From Kutzneria sp. (GTDB lineage Bacteria > Actinomycetota > Actinomycetes > Mycobacteriales > Pseudonocardiaceae), in the NCBI GenBank assembly GCA_019239965.1, contig JAFAZC010000145.1, forward strand, positions 1 through 41,842: a DNA stretch of 41,842 bases. Direction: 5' to 3'. The translations under genes and the position numbers were made by a program. Below the pieces are notes generated by a model. It had not been told where the DNA came from. It ran no database searches and saw only the letters and a list, made by a program, of their open reading frames with translations. Each line of letters begins with the position of its first letter. Position 1 is the first letter of the stretch. This document shows positions 16,288-24,585 of the stretch, in pieces.

Positions 16288-17123
16288 GCCAACAGCCGGT
16301 CCTGCGAGCACGCGGCCTCGTCAAGCGCTACGGCAGGGTCACCGCGATCGACGGCGCGGACTTCGACCTGTTCCCCGGCGAGGTCCTCGCGGTCGTCGGC
16401 GACAACGGCGCCGGGAAGTCCAGTCTCATCAAGGCGTTGTCCGGTGCTCTCGTCCCAGACGCCGGCGAGATCAGTCTGGATGGCGTCGCCGTGCGGTTTC
16501 GCGGTCCGCTCGATGCGCGTCGGGCGGGTATCGAGACCGTCTACCAGGACCTCGCGCTGGCGCCGGCGCAGGACATCGCCTCGAACCTGTTCCTTGGCAG
16601 GGAAAGGCGCCTGCCGGGATGGCGGGGTGCGGTGCTGCGCACACTGGACGTCGGGACCATGCGGACGCGAGCCCAGCAGGTTCTCGACGAATTGGACATC
16701 ACCGTCAAGTCGATCCTGCAGCCAGTGGAGACCCTGTCCGGTGGACAGCGCCAAGCCGTCGCCGTTGCCCGCGCCGCCGCGTTCGGTTCCAAGGTCGTCG
16801 TGATGGACGAACCCACCGCCGCCCTTGGCGTCGCCGAATCGGCAAAGGTGCTCGCCCTGATCGCCCGACTGCGGGAGCGCGGTCTGCCCGTCGTGTTGGT
16901 CAGCCACAACATGCCGCACGTCTTCGAGATCGCCGACCGGATCCATGTGCATCGGCTTGGTCGTCGGGTCGCCGTGGTCTCGCCGCACGCCAACAGCATG
17001 AACGACGTGGTCGGCCTGCTGACGGGAGCGCTACGGATGGGCGATGACGGTGTGATCGAGGAGGTTCGACACGCGGTGACCACGGGGCTCGGTGCGCACC
17101 GCAAGTCCGCCGGTGCACCGTGA
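16284..17123 (+). CDS. Sugar ABC transporter ATP-binding protein (single cassette)
   Basis: This 279-residue ATPase has Walker A GDNGAGKS (39-46), Q-loop ETVYQDLAL, signature LSGGQ (about 151-155), Walker B VVVMDEP and H-loop VSHNM. Unlike RbsA/MglA, which fuse two cassettes (about 500 residues), it has a single nucleotide-binding domain, as in FrcA-type fructose importers, so two copies should pair under the permease dimer. Its ATG overlaps the permease stop and its TGA overlaps the kinase GTG, indicating tight translational coupling of the operon. Confidence 0.93.
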   Translation: MSQQPVLRARGLVKRYGRVTAIDGADFDLFPGEVLAVVGDNGAGKSSLIKALSGALVPDAGEISLDGVAVRFRGPLDARRAGIETVYQDLALAPAQDIASNLFLGRERRLPGWRGAVLRTLDVGTMRTRAQQVLDELDITVKSILQPVETLSGGQRQAVAVARAAAFGSKVVVMDEPTAALGVAESAKVLALIARLRERGLPVVLVSHNMPHVFEIADRIHVHRLGRRVAVVSPHANSMNDVVGLLTGALRMGDDGVIEEVRHAVTTGLGAHRKSAGAP

Positions 17124-17755
17124 CGTTCGGGGACCTGGCGAAGTTCGCAGACCTGGCGCACAGGGCGTCCGCGCTGGCGACACCGGGGCGGCGCCGGCTG
17201 CTGGGCATCTGCGGTGCGCCGGGCGCCGGCAAGTCGACGCTCGCCGTGCGCCTGGCGTCCACCCTGGGTGAGGCGGCTGTCGTCGTCGGCATGGACGGGT
17301 TCCATCTCGCTCAGCGGGAACTCGACCGGCTCGGTCGCGCCGAGCGCAAGGGAGCGCCGGACACCTTCGACGCGGCCGGATACCTCGACCTGCTCAGTCG
17401 CCTGCGCCGCAACAGCGGTGAGGTGATCTACGCGCCTGAGTTCCGGCGTGAGCTCGAGGAGCCGATCGCGTGCGCGGTTCCGGTCCCGCCCGACGTTCCC
17501 CTCGTCATCACGGAGGGCAACTACCTGCTGCTGCCCGATCATCCCTGGTGTGGCGTCCAGGAGGTCCTGGACGAGGTATGGTTCCTCGCGCCCGAGGAAC
17601 GGATCAGGGTGGATCGGCTGATCGCGCGGCACCAGGCGTGCGGACGGACCAGGGAACAGGCCGTGCAGCGCGCACTAGGGTCGGATCAGGCCAACGCGGA
17701 CCGGATCGCCGCGACGGCGGAGCGAGCCGACCTGATCATCAGGAGAGGCGATTGA
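17120..17755 (+). CDS. P-loop nucleoside/sugar kinase-like protein (FrcK-like)
   Basis: This 211-residue uridine-kinase/pantothenate-kinase-fold protein has Walker A GAPGAGKS (32-39), the substrate segment VVGMDGFHLAQRELDRLGR, APEFRRELEEP and VVITEGNYLL-like Walker B (VITEGNYLLL). The DGFH motif is shared with phosphoribulokinase/uridine kinase relatives. Its start overlaps the ATPase stop by four bases. The same order (binding protein, permease, ATPase, kinase) is known in rhizobial frcBCAK, where the kinase is thought to act on the imported sugar. Phosphorylation of the imported sugar is therefore inferred. Confidence 0.82.
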   Translation: MTFGDLAKFADLAHRASALATPGRRRLLGICGAPGAGKSTLAVRLASTLGEAAVVVGMDGFHLAQRELDRLGRAERKGAPDTFDAAGYLDLLSRLRRNSGEVIYAPEFRRELEEPIACAVPVPPDVPLVITEGNYLLLPDHPWCGVQEVLDEVWFLAPEERIRVDRLIARHQACGRTREQAVQRALGSDQANADRIAATAERADLIIRRGD

Positions 17756-17756
17756 C

Positions 17757-18164
17757 GTGATCACCGAGCTGTTGACCTCGGCACGGACCATCGCGGTCGT
17801 CGGACTGTCGACCCACCCGTTCAAAGCCGCCCACTCCGTGCCCGCCGCGATGCAGGCGGCTGGATACACGATCGTCCCGGTTCATCCGACCGCGCGGGAG
17901 ATCCTTGGCCAGCGGGCTTACCGCAGCCTGCTCGATGTGCCGACCAAGATCGATATCGTCGAGGTGTTCCGCCCCGCCGACGAGGCACCGGCGATCGCCG
18001 AACAGGCCGTGCGGGTTGGTGCCGGCGCGCTGTGGCTGCAACTGGGGCTGCGCAGCGACCAGGCGAGGCGAATCGCCATCGAGGGCGGTCTCCGCTACGT
18101 CGAGGACCGCTGCATGGCGGTGGAGCGTGCGAACCGGGGCATCACAGTTCAACCCCAGGGTTGA
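17757..18164 (+). CDS. CoA-binding domain protein (YccU type)
   Basis: This 135-residue single Rossmann-like CoA-binding domain (CoA_binding_2) has TIAVVGLSTHPFKAAHSVPA, GYTIVPVHPTAREILG, IDIVEVFRPADEAPAIAEQA and the C-terminal EDRCMAVE segment, where the family's conserved Cys lies. It is related to the N domain of succinyl-CoA synthetase but has no catalytic partner domain. Members are stand-alone proteins with unclear roles, and CoA or nucleotide binding is the only family-level statement possible. GTG start one base after the kinase stop, so probably part of the sugar operon transcript. Confidence 0.85.
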   Translation: MITELLTSARTIAVVGLSTHPFKAAHSVPAAMQAAGYTIVPVHPTAREILGQRAYRSLLDVPTKIDIVEVFRPADEAPAIAEQAVRVGAGALWLQLGLRSDQARRIAIEGGLRYVEDRCMAVERANRGITVQPQG

Positions 18165-18199
18165 GGTCAGGAGACCGGCGGAAACCTACCGTCGAGGCC

Positions 18200-18769
18200 A
18201 TGGTGTTCACCGTATTCCAGATCAGTATCGCCCTATGGCTGCTCGCCGAGACGGTGTTCCAGGTGCGCCAGTACTTCCAAGGCGGAAAGGCGAAGACCAC
18301 CGAGTGGACCAGCCTGCTGGTGATCGTGTTCAGCGCGTTCGCCGGAGGGTACCTCGGGCGGCTGGTCGGCCATGCCGTGCCATGGCTGCACATTCCGGTC
18401 GACACCACGGTCCTGATGTCGGCTGGACTTGTGCCGCTGTGGCTCGGTGCGGGCTTGCGGCTCTGGGCGATTGTCACCCTCGGCCGATACTTCCGTGGTG
18501 TCGTGCACGTTCAGGAAGACCACAGTGTCGTCCGAACCGGGCCATACCGCGTGATACGTCACCCGGCATATACGGGCGCGCTTGTCGGCGCGTTCGGGAT
18601 CTCGCTCCTGCTCGCCAACGTGGCCTCGATCGCGGTGCTCATGGCGTGCCTGTGCGCCGGCGTGTTGTACCGAATCCGGGTCGAGGAGCGGGTGCTGCTC
18701 GAAGGGCTCGGTGAGGCCTACGCGACCTACGCGAGCCAGACCAAGCGGCTCGTACCGGGCCTGTGGTGA
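18200..18769 (+). CDS. Isoprenylcysteine carboxyl methyltransferase-family (PEMT/ICMT-like) membrane protein
   Basis: This 189-residue integral membrane protein has about four to five hydrophobic segments and the conserved C-terminal motif of the ICMT/phospholipid methyltransferase family: GPYRVIRHPAYTGALVGAFG, then RIRVEERVLLEGLGEAYATY. These residues bind S-adenosylmethionine in relatives. Bacteria lack prenylated CaaX proteins, so the substrate here (lipid or isoprenoid-linked acid) is unknown. ATG at 18200, 35 bases after the CoA-binding gene. It converges with the MFS gene. Confidence 0.85.
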   Translation: MVFTVFQISIALWLLAETVFQVRQYFQGGKAKTTEWTSLLVIVFSAFAGGYLGRLVGHAVPWLHIPVDTTVLMSAGLVPLWLGAGLRLWAIVTLGRYFRGVVHVQEDHSVVRTGPYRVIRHPAYTGALVGAFGISLLLANVASIAVLMACLCAGVLYRIRVEERVLLEGLGEAYATYASQTKRLVPGLW

Positions 18770-18791
18770 CAGGGGGCCGCTAAGGGGGTCC

Positions 18792-21401
18792 TCAGTCGGG
18801 GTAGCCCAACTCGACGTCGTGCGAGGCCTCCTCGCCGGCACTGACCCGCAGGGGGCTGGCCACCGGTGGATAGCCGCTCGCGATCACCGTGTAGTCGCCT
18901 TCGGATAGGTCGCCGAAATCGTACTCGCCGGTGGGGCCGGTGGTGGCCACCGCGACGACACCACCGGTCTCGTCCAGCAGGGCCACCCTCGCATTGGCCA
19001 CCGGCTGCCCGTCGGTGGCCTTGGCAACGCCGTGCAGACTCGCCTGGCCGACGAGTTCGACGTCCTGTGTGTTGAGGCCGGTGTCCGTGACGGTGAGCGG
19101 CAGTGCTGCCGGCTGGTAGGACGCCGCACTCACCACCAGGGTGTAGTCGCCGGCGGCCAGTTGGGTGAACTGATAGCCGCCCGCCGGGTCGGTGCTGTGG
19201 GTTCCGACGACCTGACCTCGCGCGTTGGCCAGCGTCACGGTGGCCTTCGGGATGGGCGCGTTGTCCGGAGTGGTGATCAGGCCGGAGAGGCCGGCCGTCC
19301 CGGTCAGCACCACGTTCACGTCGACTGGCGCACCGTTGACCACGACGGTCGCCGCCTGCGGTTGGCGCGAGCTGGCCGAGGCGACGAGCAGATAGGTGCC
19401 GTCCGCCGGCATGGATACCTGATAACCGCCGTCCGGCTTGGTTAACGTCCTGCCGACCTGGCGCCCACCGAGGTCGATCACGGTGACCGCGGCGTAGGGA
19501 ACCGGACTTCCGTCTGGCCGCCGCACAAATCCCCGAACCTGAGTGCCCTCGATGTCGGACTGGTTGCTCATGTGGTTTCCACCGCTCATGTGGTTTCCGT
19601 TGGCCCCGTGGTCTGCTGTGCTCACCTGGTCCTGGATGGTCCCGTAGTCGCCGACGGCCACTGCCGCCAGGCCCGGGTCGCCGGCGACGACGGCGGCCGC
19701 CACAGGTTCCACCCCGTTCACCAAGGCCGCCTCCTCGGCAGCGGCCTGCAGGCCCGACTGCATCCGCAGCGGAGCCTCCTTGGTGATCAAAGACAATACG
19801 AAACCCACGGCGGCCACGATCGCCACCCCGACGAACACGATGTGCATCGCGTTGGTGAAGCCCTCCTGGAACGGCTGGGCCAGAACGGGATTGAGCCTCT
19901 GGATGAACGACGAGTCCTCCAGCACACCGCCGGTGTTGCCACCCCCGCTGTTGAGCATGGCGAGAGCGGGGCCGTTGTCGGGGTTCGTGAGCACCGCGGG
20001 ATCGTGGACCGCGGCCTGGAATGGCGCGGTCGGCACCAGACCGGCGAACGCGTCTCTGATCTTGTCGGTGACGTTGCTGAACAGCATCGACAGGAACACC
20101 GCGGTGCCAAGGGTGCCGCCCATGGAGCGGAAGAAGGTGCCCGACGCGGTCGCGACACCCATGTCTCTCGCCGGTACGGCGTTCTGAATCGCGAGCGTGA
20201 TGGTCTGCATGCACAGTCCGAGCCCGAGGCTGAAGACGGCCATGTAAATGTCGACCCGCAGCAGGGAACTGTTCCACTCGAGTTGGCAGAACAGCAGTGA
20301 CCCGATGGCCATCATGGCCGTGCCGATGATCGGAAATATTCGGTAGTGACCGGTCCTGGAGGTGATGAGGCCCGAACCCAGCGAGGAGAGCATCATGCCG
20401 CCGACGAACGGCAGCATCAGCAGACCGGACTCGGTTGGTGTGTTGCCCTTCACGATCTGCAGGTACTGCGGGATCATCCCGATTCCGCCGAACATGGCCA
20501 GACCGATGACAACACTGTTCAGCGAGTTCATGCTGAAGACCGAATTGCGAAAAAGGCGCAGCGGGATCAGTGCGTCATCTTTGGCCAGGCGTTCGGCCAG
20601 GACGAATCCGGCCATTCCGACGGCACCGATGGCGTAGCACAACCAGGACCGGTCCGACGTCCAACCCCACTCACGGCCCTGTTCCGCGACGATCAGCAAC
20701 GGCACGACACCGGCGGTAATGGTGATGGTGCCCAACCAGTCGATACGGCGCCTGTGCGTGGTGTGCGGAATGTTCAGCACCGCCGCCACGACAGCGAACG
20801 CGAGGATGCCGACCGGGACGTTCACCAGAAACACCCAGCGCCACCCGTCGATGCCGAGGATGTTCGCCTGACCGGCGAGTGCGCCACCGATGACCGGGCC
20901 GAGGACGCTCGAAGTGCCGAAGACAGCAAGAAACATGCCCTGATACTTGGCTCGCTCACGGGGCGGAACGATGTCGGCGATGATCGCGAGCGCGAGGGAC
21001 ATCAGGCCACCTGCGCCGATGCCCTGCACCGCGCGGAAGGCGGCGAGTTCGTACATCGACGTCGAAACCGTGCACGCGAGCGAGCCAGCCACGAAGATCG
21101 CGATTGCGGCGAGGTAGAACGGCTTTCGCCCGTACATGTCGGACAACTTGCCGTACAGCGGTGTCGAGATCGTCGACGTGATCAGGTAGGCGGTGGTTGC
21201 CCACGCCTGCTGGTCAAGACCATGTAACTGGTCAGAGATGGTCCGGATCGCGGTGGACACGATCGTCTGGTCCAATGCCGCAAGGAACATGCCCATCATC
21301 AGTCCGGACAGGATCGTGACGATTTGGCGCTGCGACAGCGTGCCAGGAACCGGCTCTGTAGCGGCTGGTGATGCCGCTGCAGGGGCGGCAATGCTTGTCA
21401 T
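18792..21401 (-). CDS. DHA2-family MFS drug exporter fused to three carboxypeptidase-regulatory-like repeats
   Basis: This 869-residue protein begins with a 14-helix DHA2 drug:H+ antiporter (about residues 20-555), recognised by FLAALDQTIVSTAI in helix 1, motif A GKLSDMYGRKPFYL and the long loop before the last helix. After a linker containing a short repeat (NGNHMSGGNHMSNQ), residues about 615-869 hold three tandem beta-sandwich repeats of roughly 85 residues (VRGFVRRPDGSPVPYAAVTV; LSGLITTPDNAPIPKATVTL; LHGVAKATDGQPVANARVAL), each ending in GxY-type strands (GGYQVSMPADGTY, GGYQFTQLAAGDY, GEYDFGDLSEGDY). Ordinary DHA2 proteins have about 500 residues. The ATG overlaps the MarR stop, so regulator and pump are one operon. 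The exported compound is unknown. Confidence 0.93.
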   Translation of the reverse strand: MTSIAAPAAASPAATEPVPGTLSQRQIVTILSGLMMGMFLAALDQTIVSTAIRTISDQLHGLDQQAWATTAYLITSTISTPLYGKLSDMYGRKPFYLAAIAIFVAGSLACTVSTSMYELAAFRAVQGIGAGGLMSLALAIIADIVPPRERAKYQGMFLAVFGTSSVLGPVIGGALAGQANILGIDGWRWVFLVNVPVGILAFAVVAAVLNIPHTTHRRRIDWLGTITITAGVVPLLIVAEQGREWGWTSDRSWLCYAIGAVGMAGFVLAERLAKDDALIPLRLFRNSVFSMNSLNSVVIGLAMFGGIGMIPQYLQIVKGNTPTESGLLMLPFVGGMMLSSLGSGLITSRTGHYRIFPIIGTAMMAIGSLLFCQLEWNSSLLRVDIYMAVFSLGLGLCMQTITLAIQNAVPARDMGVATASGTFFRSMGGTLGTAVFLSMLFSNVTDKIRDAFAGLVPTAPFQAAVHDPAVLTNPDNGPALAMLNSGGGNTGGVLEDSSFIQRLNPVLAQPFQEGFTNAMHIVFVGVAIVAAVGFVLSLITKEAPLRMQSGLQAAAEEAALVNGVEPVAAAVVAGDPGLAAVAVGDYGTIQDQVSTADHGANGNHMSGGNHMSNQSDIEGTQVRGFVRRPDGSPVPYAAVTVIDLGGRQVGRTLTKPDGGYQVSMPADGTYLLVASASSRQPQAATVVVNGAPVDVNVVLTGTAGLSGLITTPDNAPIPKATVTLANARGQVVGTHSTDPAGGYQFTQLAAGDYTLVVSAASYQPAALPLTVTDTGLNTQDVELVGQASLHGVAKATDGQPVANARVALLDETGGVVAVATTGPTGEYDFGDLSEGDYTVIASGYPPVASPLRVSAGEEASHDVELGYPD

Positions 21402-21877
21402 CGTGACACCTTTCGCGGCTGCGTGATCTGCGGCCAATGGTTCTCGAACGAGGTGTTGAGCTGGTCGAACAGGTCGACAAGCTGGCGTCGGCGGGCGAGC
21501 GGCCAGTGCTGAAGCACCTGATCGATGTATCGGGTGCGCTCCATCCGCATGGCGTCGAACAGCAGGCGCCCTTCGCTGGTCGCCGCGAGCAGGCAGGCCC
21601 TGCCGTCGGCCGGATCGGCTGTTCGCTCGACAAGGCCGGACCTGACCAGGGTGGAGATCTGCCGGCTGACGGTCGACGTGTCGGAACGCACCGCCTCGGC
21701 GAGCGCCGTCGTCCGCTGCGGGCCCTCGTTGACCAGCTGCGCGAGCAGTATGTATCCGGCCCTCTCGACCCGATGGTCGGTGATCTGTGCATGGGTGCGG
21801 TCGAGCAGTCGCAGGAACCTGCGGAACTGGCGACTGAGTTGGTCCGCGTTGTCCAGGCGGTCCTTCTCGTCCTCCAC
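21398..21877 (-). CDS. MarR-family regulator of the MFS exporter
   Basis: This 159-residue winged helix-turn-helix regulator has recognition region RTTALAEAVRSDTSTVSRQI and wing DPADGRACLLAATSEGR. GTG start at 21877 behind GAGGAGG on the minus strand with about five bases of spacing. The stop overlaps the exporter ATG. The upstream region has a palindrome directly next to a TATTAT -10-like box (21922-21943), a typical autoregulatory arrangement in which ligand binding releases the repressor and induces the pump. Confidence 0.92.
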   Translation of the reverse strand: MEDEKDRLDNADQLSRQFRRFLRLLDRTHAQITDHRVERAGYILLAQLVNEGPQRTTALAEAVRSDTSTVSRQISTLVRSGLVERTADPADGRACLLAATSEGRLLFDAMRMERTRYIDQVLQHWPLARRRQLVDLFDQLNTSFENHWPQITQPRKVSR

Positions 21878-21921
21878 CGCAACCTCCTCTACCGCATACA
21901 GTGGTTAGATCGATGGTTTCC

Positions 21922-21943
21922 CCAACCAATCAGTTGGATAATA
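21922..21943 (-). promoter_or_regulatory. marR-MFS promoter -10 and operator palindrome
   Basis: The inverted repeat CCAAC-CAATCA-GTTGG (21922-21937) lies immediately beside TATTAT (minus strand, 21938-21943), which fits a -10 box reading toward the MarR gene. A bound dimer would block the start site. It may also affect the divergent FAD oxidase gene at 22043. Confidence 0.55.
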
Positions 21944-22042
21944 CAAGCATCTGTTCGGATGGAGTAGAGCGGTGGGGCAACTGTGAGTCCCGCCACCCGG
22001 CGGGAATCGCCCGGTTCTGTCCCCGGCTACGGTGATCCCGTG

Positions 22043-23431
22043 ATGGATGACGACGCTTTAGTGGAGGCCCTGGCCAAGGCGGTAGGGCGCGACGCGGTAC
22101 GCACGGACATCGACGTGATGGCCAGCTACAGCCGAGACATGATGCCGCTCGCCGAGGCCGGCCGCCCACGTGCGGTCGTTTTTCCTGCTGACGTGGAGCA
22201 GATACAGGCGGTGGTGAAGACCTGCGCCTCGTCGGATGTGCCGATCGTCGTCCGTGGCGCGGGCAGTGGCCTTTCCGGTGCGGCGAACGCCATTGACGGC
22301 TGTGTCGTGCTTGTCACAACCAAACTGAACCGGATACTGGAGATCGACGCCGACAACCGACTCGCCGTTGTCGAGCCGGGCGTCGTGAATCTCGATCTGC
22401 GTGGCGCCGTCGAGAAGCACGGCCTGTTCTACCCGCCGGACCCCTCCAGCTATGACTGGTGCACCATCGGTGGAAACCTCTCCACCAACGCGGGCGGCCT
22501 GTGCTGTGTGAAGTACGGGGTGACCACTGACTCGGTGCTTGGCCTCGAGGTCGTGCTCGCCGACGGTTCGCTGCTCAAGACCGGGCGCAGGACCGTCAAG
22601 GGAGTCGCCGGCTATGACCTGACCAAGCTGTTCATCGGCAGCGAAGGCACCCTCGGGGTGATCACCAAGGCGACTCTCGCGTTGCGGCCGCTGCCGCAGG
22701 TTCCCGCGACCCTTGTTGCCGCGTTCGGGTCGCCCGCGGCCGCGGGCACGGCGGTGACCAGGGTCGTCCGGGAGGGCATCGTGCCGTCCCTCATGGAGAT
22801 CATGGACTCGGTGTCCATCGAGGCCGTCGAGCGGCACCTGCGCACCGAAGTCGGGCCTCCCGGCTGTGCGGCATTGCTGCTCTGCCAGTCCGACGCCGGA
22901 GGCGAGGTGGCGCGCCGGGAACTGGCGGCCGTCGAGTTGGCCTGTCAGGGCGCCGGCGCGGAGATGACGTACGTGACCGATGACCTCGCTGAGGGGCAGA
23001 TGTTGCTCACCGCTCGGCGTGCGGTGCTGACAGCGCTGGAGGTCTACGGAACATGGCTGACCGATGACGTGTGTGTGCCGCGTACCGCCATCGCTGATTT
23101 GATCACCGGTTGTTCGGTGATCAGCGAGCGGCACGCGGTGAAGATCGCCGTGGTCGGACACGCGGGAGACGGCAACATGCACCCGACGCTCGTCTACGAT
23201 CCCGCCTCCGCGGACGAGTTCGCGCGGGCAAGGGTGGCGTTCGACGAGATCCTCGAACTCGGCCTTTCGCTTGGTGGAACGGTCACCGGCGAGCACGGTA
23301 TCGGCAAGGTCAAGCGCGACTGGCTGGCCAAGGAGATCGGACCGATCGGGCTCCGGGTGCACCGGTCCATCAAGGCGGCACTGGATCCCGACAACTTGTT
23401 CAATCCGGGGTCGATGTTCTCGATGGACTGA
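22043..23431 (+). CDS. FAD-binding oxidase, GlcD/D-lactate dehydrogenase type
   Basis: This 462-residue VAO-type flavoprotein has the FAD_binding_4 (PCMH) domain (about 35-215) with VVRGAGSGLSGAANAIDGCV, PPDPSSYDWCTIGGNLSTNA GG and GSEGTLGVITKATL, then the FAD-oxidase C domain with VGHAGDGNMHPTLVYDP and GTVTGEHGIGKVKRDWL. The His in GHAGDGNMHP and the GEHGIG segment are active-site features of glycolate, D-lactate and related 2-hydroxyacid dehydrogenases. ATG at 22043 (GTG directly before it). No GlcE/GlcF partner follows, so electrons may go straight to quinone. Codon 6 is TTA, rare in this GC-rich genome. Divergent from the MarR-exporter pair. Confidence 0.9.
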   Translation: MDDDALVEALAKAVGRDAVRTDIDVMASYSRDMMPLAEAGRPRAVVFPADVEQIQAVVKTCASSDVPIVVRGAGSGLSGAANAIDGCVVLVTTKLNRILEIDADNRLAVVEPGVVNLDLRGAVEKHGLFYPPDPSSYDWCTIGGNLSTNAGGLCCVKYGVTTDSVLGLEVVLADGSLLKTGRRTVKGVAGYDLTKLFIGSEGTLGVITKATLALRPLPQVPATLVAAFGSPAAAGTAVTRVVREGIVPSLMEIMDSVSIEAVERHLRTEVGPPGCAALLLCQSDAGGEVARRELAAVELACQGAGAEMTYVTDDLAEGQMLLTARRAVLTALEVYGTWLTDDVCVPRTAIADLITGCSVISERHAVKIAVVGHAGDGNMHPTLVYDPASADEFARARVAFDEILELGLSLGGTVTGEHGIGKVKRDWLAKEIGPIGLRVHRSIKAALDPDNLFNPGSMFSMD

Positions 23432-23451
23432 ACCGGTCAAGTAACGCTGCG

Positions 23452-23476
23452 CGCCCCCTCCCGCCACCGGGGGGCG
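23452..23476 (+). terminator. Terminator-like hairpin after the FAD oxidase
   Basis: CGCCCCC (23452-23458) pairs perfectly with GGGGGCG (23470-23476) over an 11-base loop, 20 bases after the stop. No U-tract. It can serve both converging genes. The remaining sequence to 23595 shows no other feature. Confidence 0.55.
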
Positions 23477-23595
23477 ACCCCACGCCCAGTCTACCTGCGG
23501 CGGTTGGAAGTTGATCGCGAACGACGTCAGGTGTGGACAACTGAGGTACCTGTGGGCAACGCGCGTAGGACGACCGACCGGTGCTCGGCGACCAC

Positions 23596-24570
23596 TTAGA
23601 TCCGCACGACGACCCTGCCCTTGATGCCGCGCTCGACGGCCTCGTGTGCCTCGGCGGTCTGCGCCAAGGGATAGGTGGCCGCGATCGGGAACTCCAGCGC
23701 ACCGTCGGCAAGGCAATGCGTCACGTCCCGTGCCGCGGCGAATTGGGCCTCGGCCGGAAAGTCGTCGCTGCCGAGCAGCCGGATCGTGGCGTTGGTGAAC
23801 AGCAGAGGCCAGAACGGAATCGACGGCTCGCTTGTGACGCTGGCGTAGGCCGCGATCACTCCGCCGTTGGCGAGCAGGTGCGCGTCAAGCCCGATGTTCG
23901 CGTCGAACGCCACCTCGACAATCCGGTCAACGCCATTCGGCGCCAAACTCCGCAGCTCATCGACGTGGTCATCGACGGTAGTCACGACAGCATGCTCAAA
24001 TCCCTTTTCACGTAACAGTTTCGCGTCATCGTCCGAACGAACGGCCGCGATCACCGTGGCGCCAGCCCACCTCGCCAGCTGGGCGGCGGTCAGGCCGACC
24101 GCGCCAGCGGCGCCGGTGACCAGCACGGTCCGGCCAGCAACAGGTCCGTCGGAGAACACGGCTCGGTGTGCCGTCATACCAGGGATCCCGACACAGGCAC
24201 CCTGCTCGAACGACACTGATTCCGGAAGAGGGACCGCCTTCTCGGTGGGCACCACGACGTACTCCGCGGCCGTGCCGAACGGACGATAGCTCTGCGCGTG
24301 GTGACACCACACCCGTTCCCCGAGCCTGCCGGGGTCGACACCGGAACCGACCGCGTCGATTACTCCCGCGCCGTCACTGTGCGGGATCACTTCGGGATAG
24401 GCCATACCGAAGCTGAGCCAGTCGGCGCGTTTCTTGACGTCTCCGACATTGACTCCGGATGTCGTCAGGCTGATCCGGACCTCGCCGTCAGCGGGAACGG
24501 GATCGGGTCTTTCGCCGGCGACCAGCACCTCGCTGGCCGCTCCAGGCCGCTCGTACCAGACCGCGCGCAT
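23596..24570 (-). CDS. NADPH:quinone oxidoreductase-like MDR protein
   Basis: This 324-residue medium-chain dehydrogenase/reductase of the zinc-free quinone reductase (zeta-crystallin) type has a GroES-like N domain (VIPHSDGAGVIDAVGSGVD, GTAAEYVVVPTEKAVPLP) and a Rossmann domain with LVTGAAGAVGLTAAQLARWA (NADPH). It ends with the family EAVERGIKGRVVV tail. It lacks the zinc-ligand Cys set of alcohol dehydrogenases. ATG at 24570, 15 bases after the DedA stop, so it is the last gene of the sigma factor-acidic protein-DedA-QOR minus-strand series. Substrate unknown. Confidence 0.9.
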   Translation of the reverse strand: MRAVWYERPGAASEVLVAGERPDPVPADGEVRISLTTSGVNVGDVKKRADWLSFGMAYPEVIPHSDGAGVIDAVGSGVDPGRLGERVWCHHAQSYRPFGTAAEYVVVPTEKAVPLPESVSFEQGACVGIPGMTAHRAVFSDGPVAGRTVLVTGAAGAVGLTAAQLARWAGATVIAAVRSDDDAKLLREKGFEHAVVTTVDDHVDELRSLAPNGVDRIVEVAFDANIGLDAHLLANGGVIAAYASVTSEPSIPFWPLLFTNATIRLLGSDDFPAEAQFAAARDVTHCLADGALEFPIAATYPLAQTAEAHEAVERGIKGRVVVRI

Positions 24571-24585
24571 ACCTGGCGTCCTCGG

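Noticed and set aside
21402..21929. N-terminal extension of the MFS exporter across the MarR gene
   Set aside because: The extra residues overlap the MarR coding region in another frame and lack homology. ATG 21401 overlaps the MarR stop in the usual ATGA way.
22058..23716. 552-codon open frame on the minus strand opposite the FAD oxidase
   Set aside because: Composition is shadow-like and the plus-strand gene has complete family motifs.
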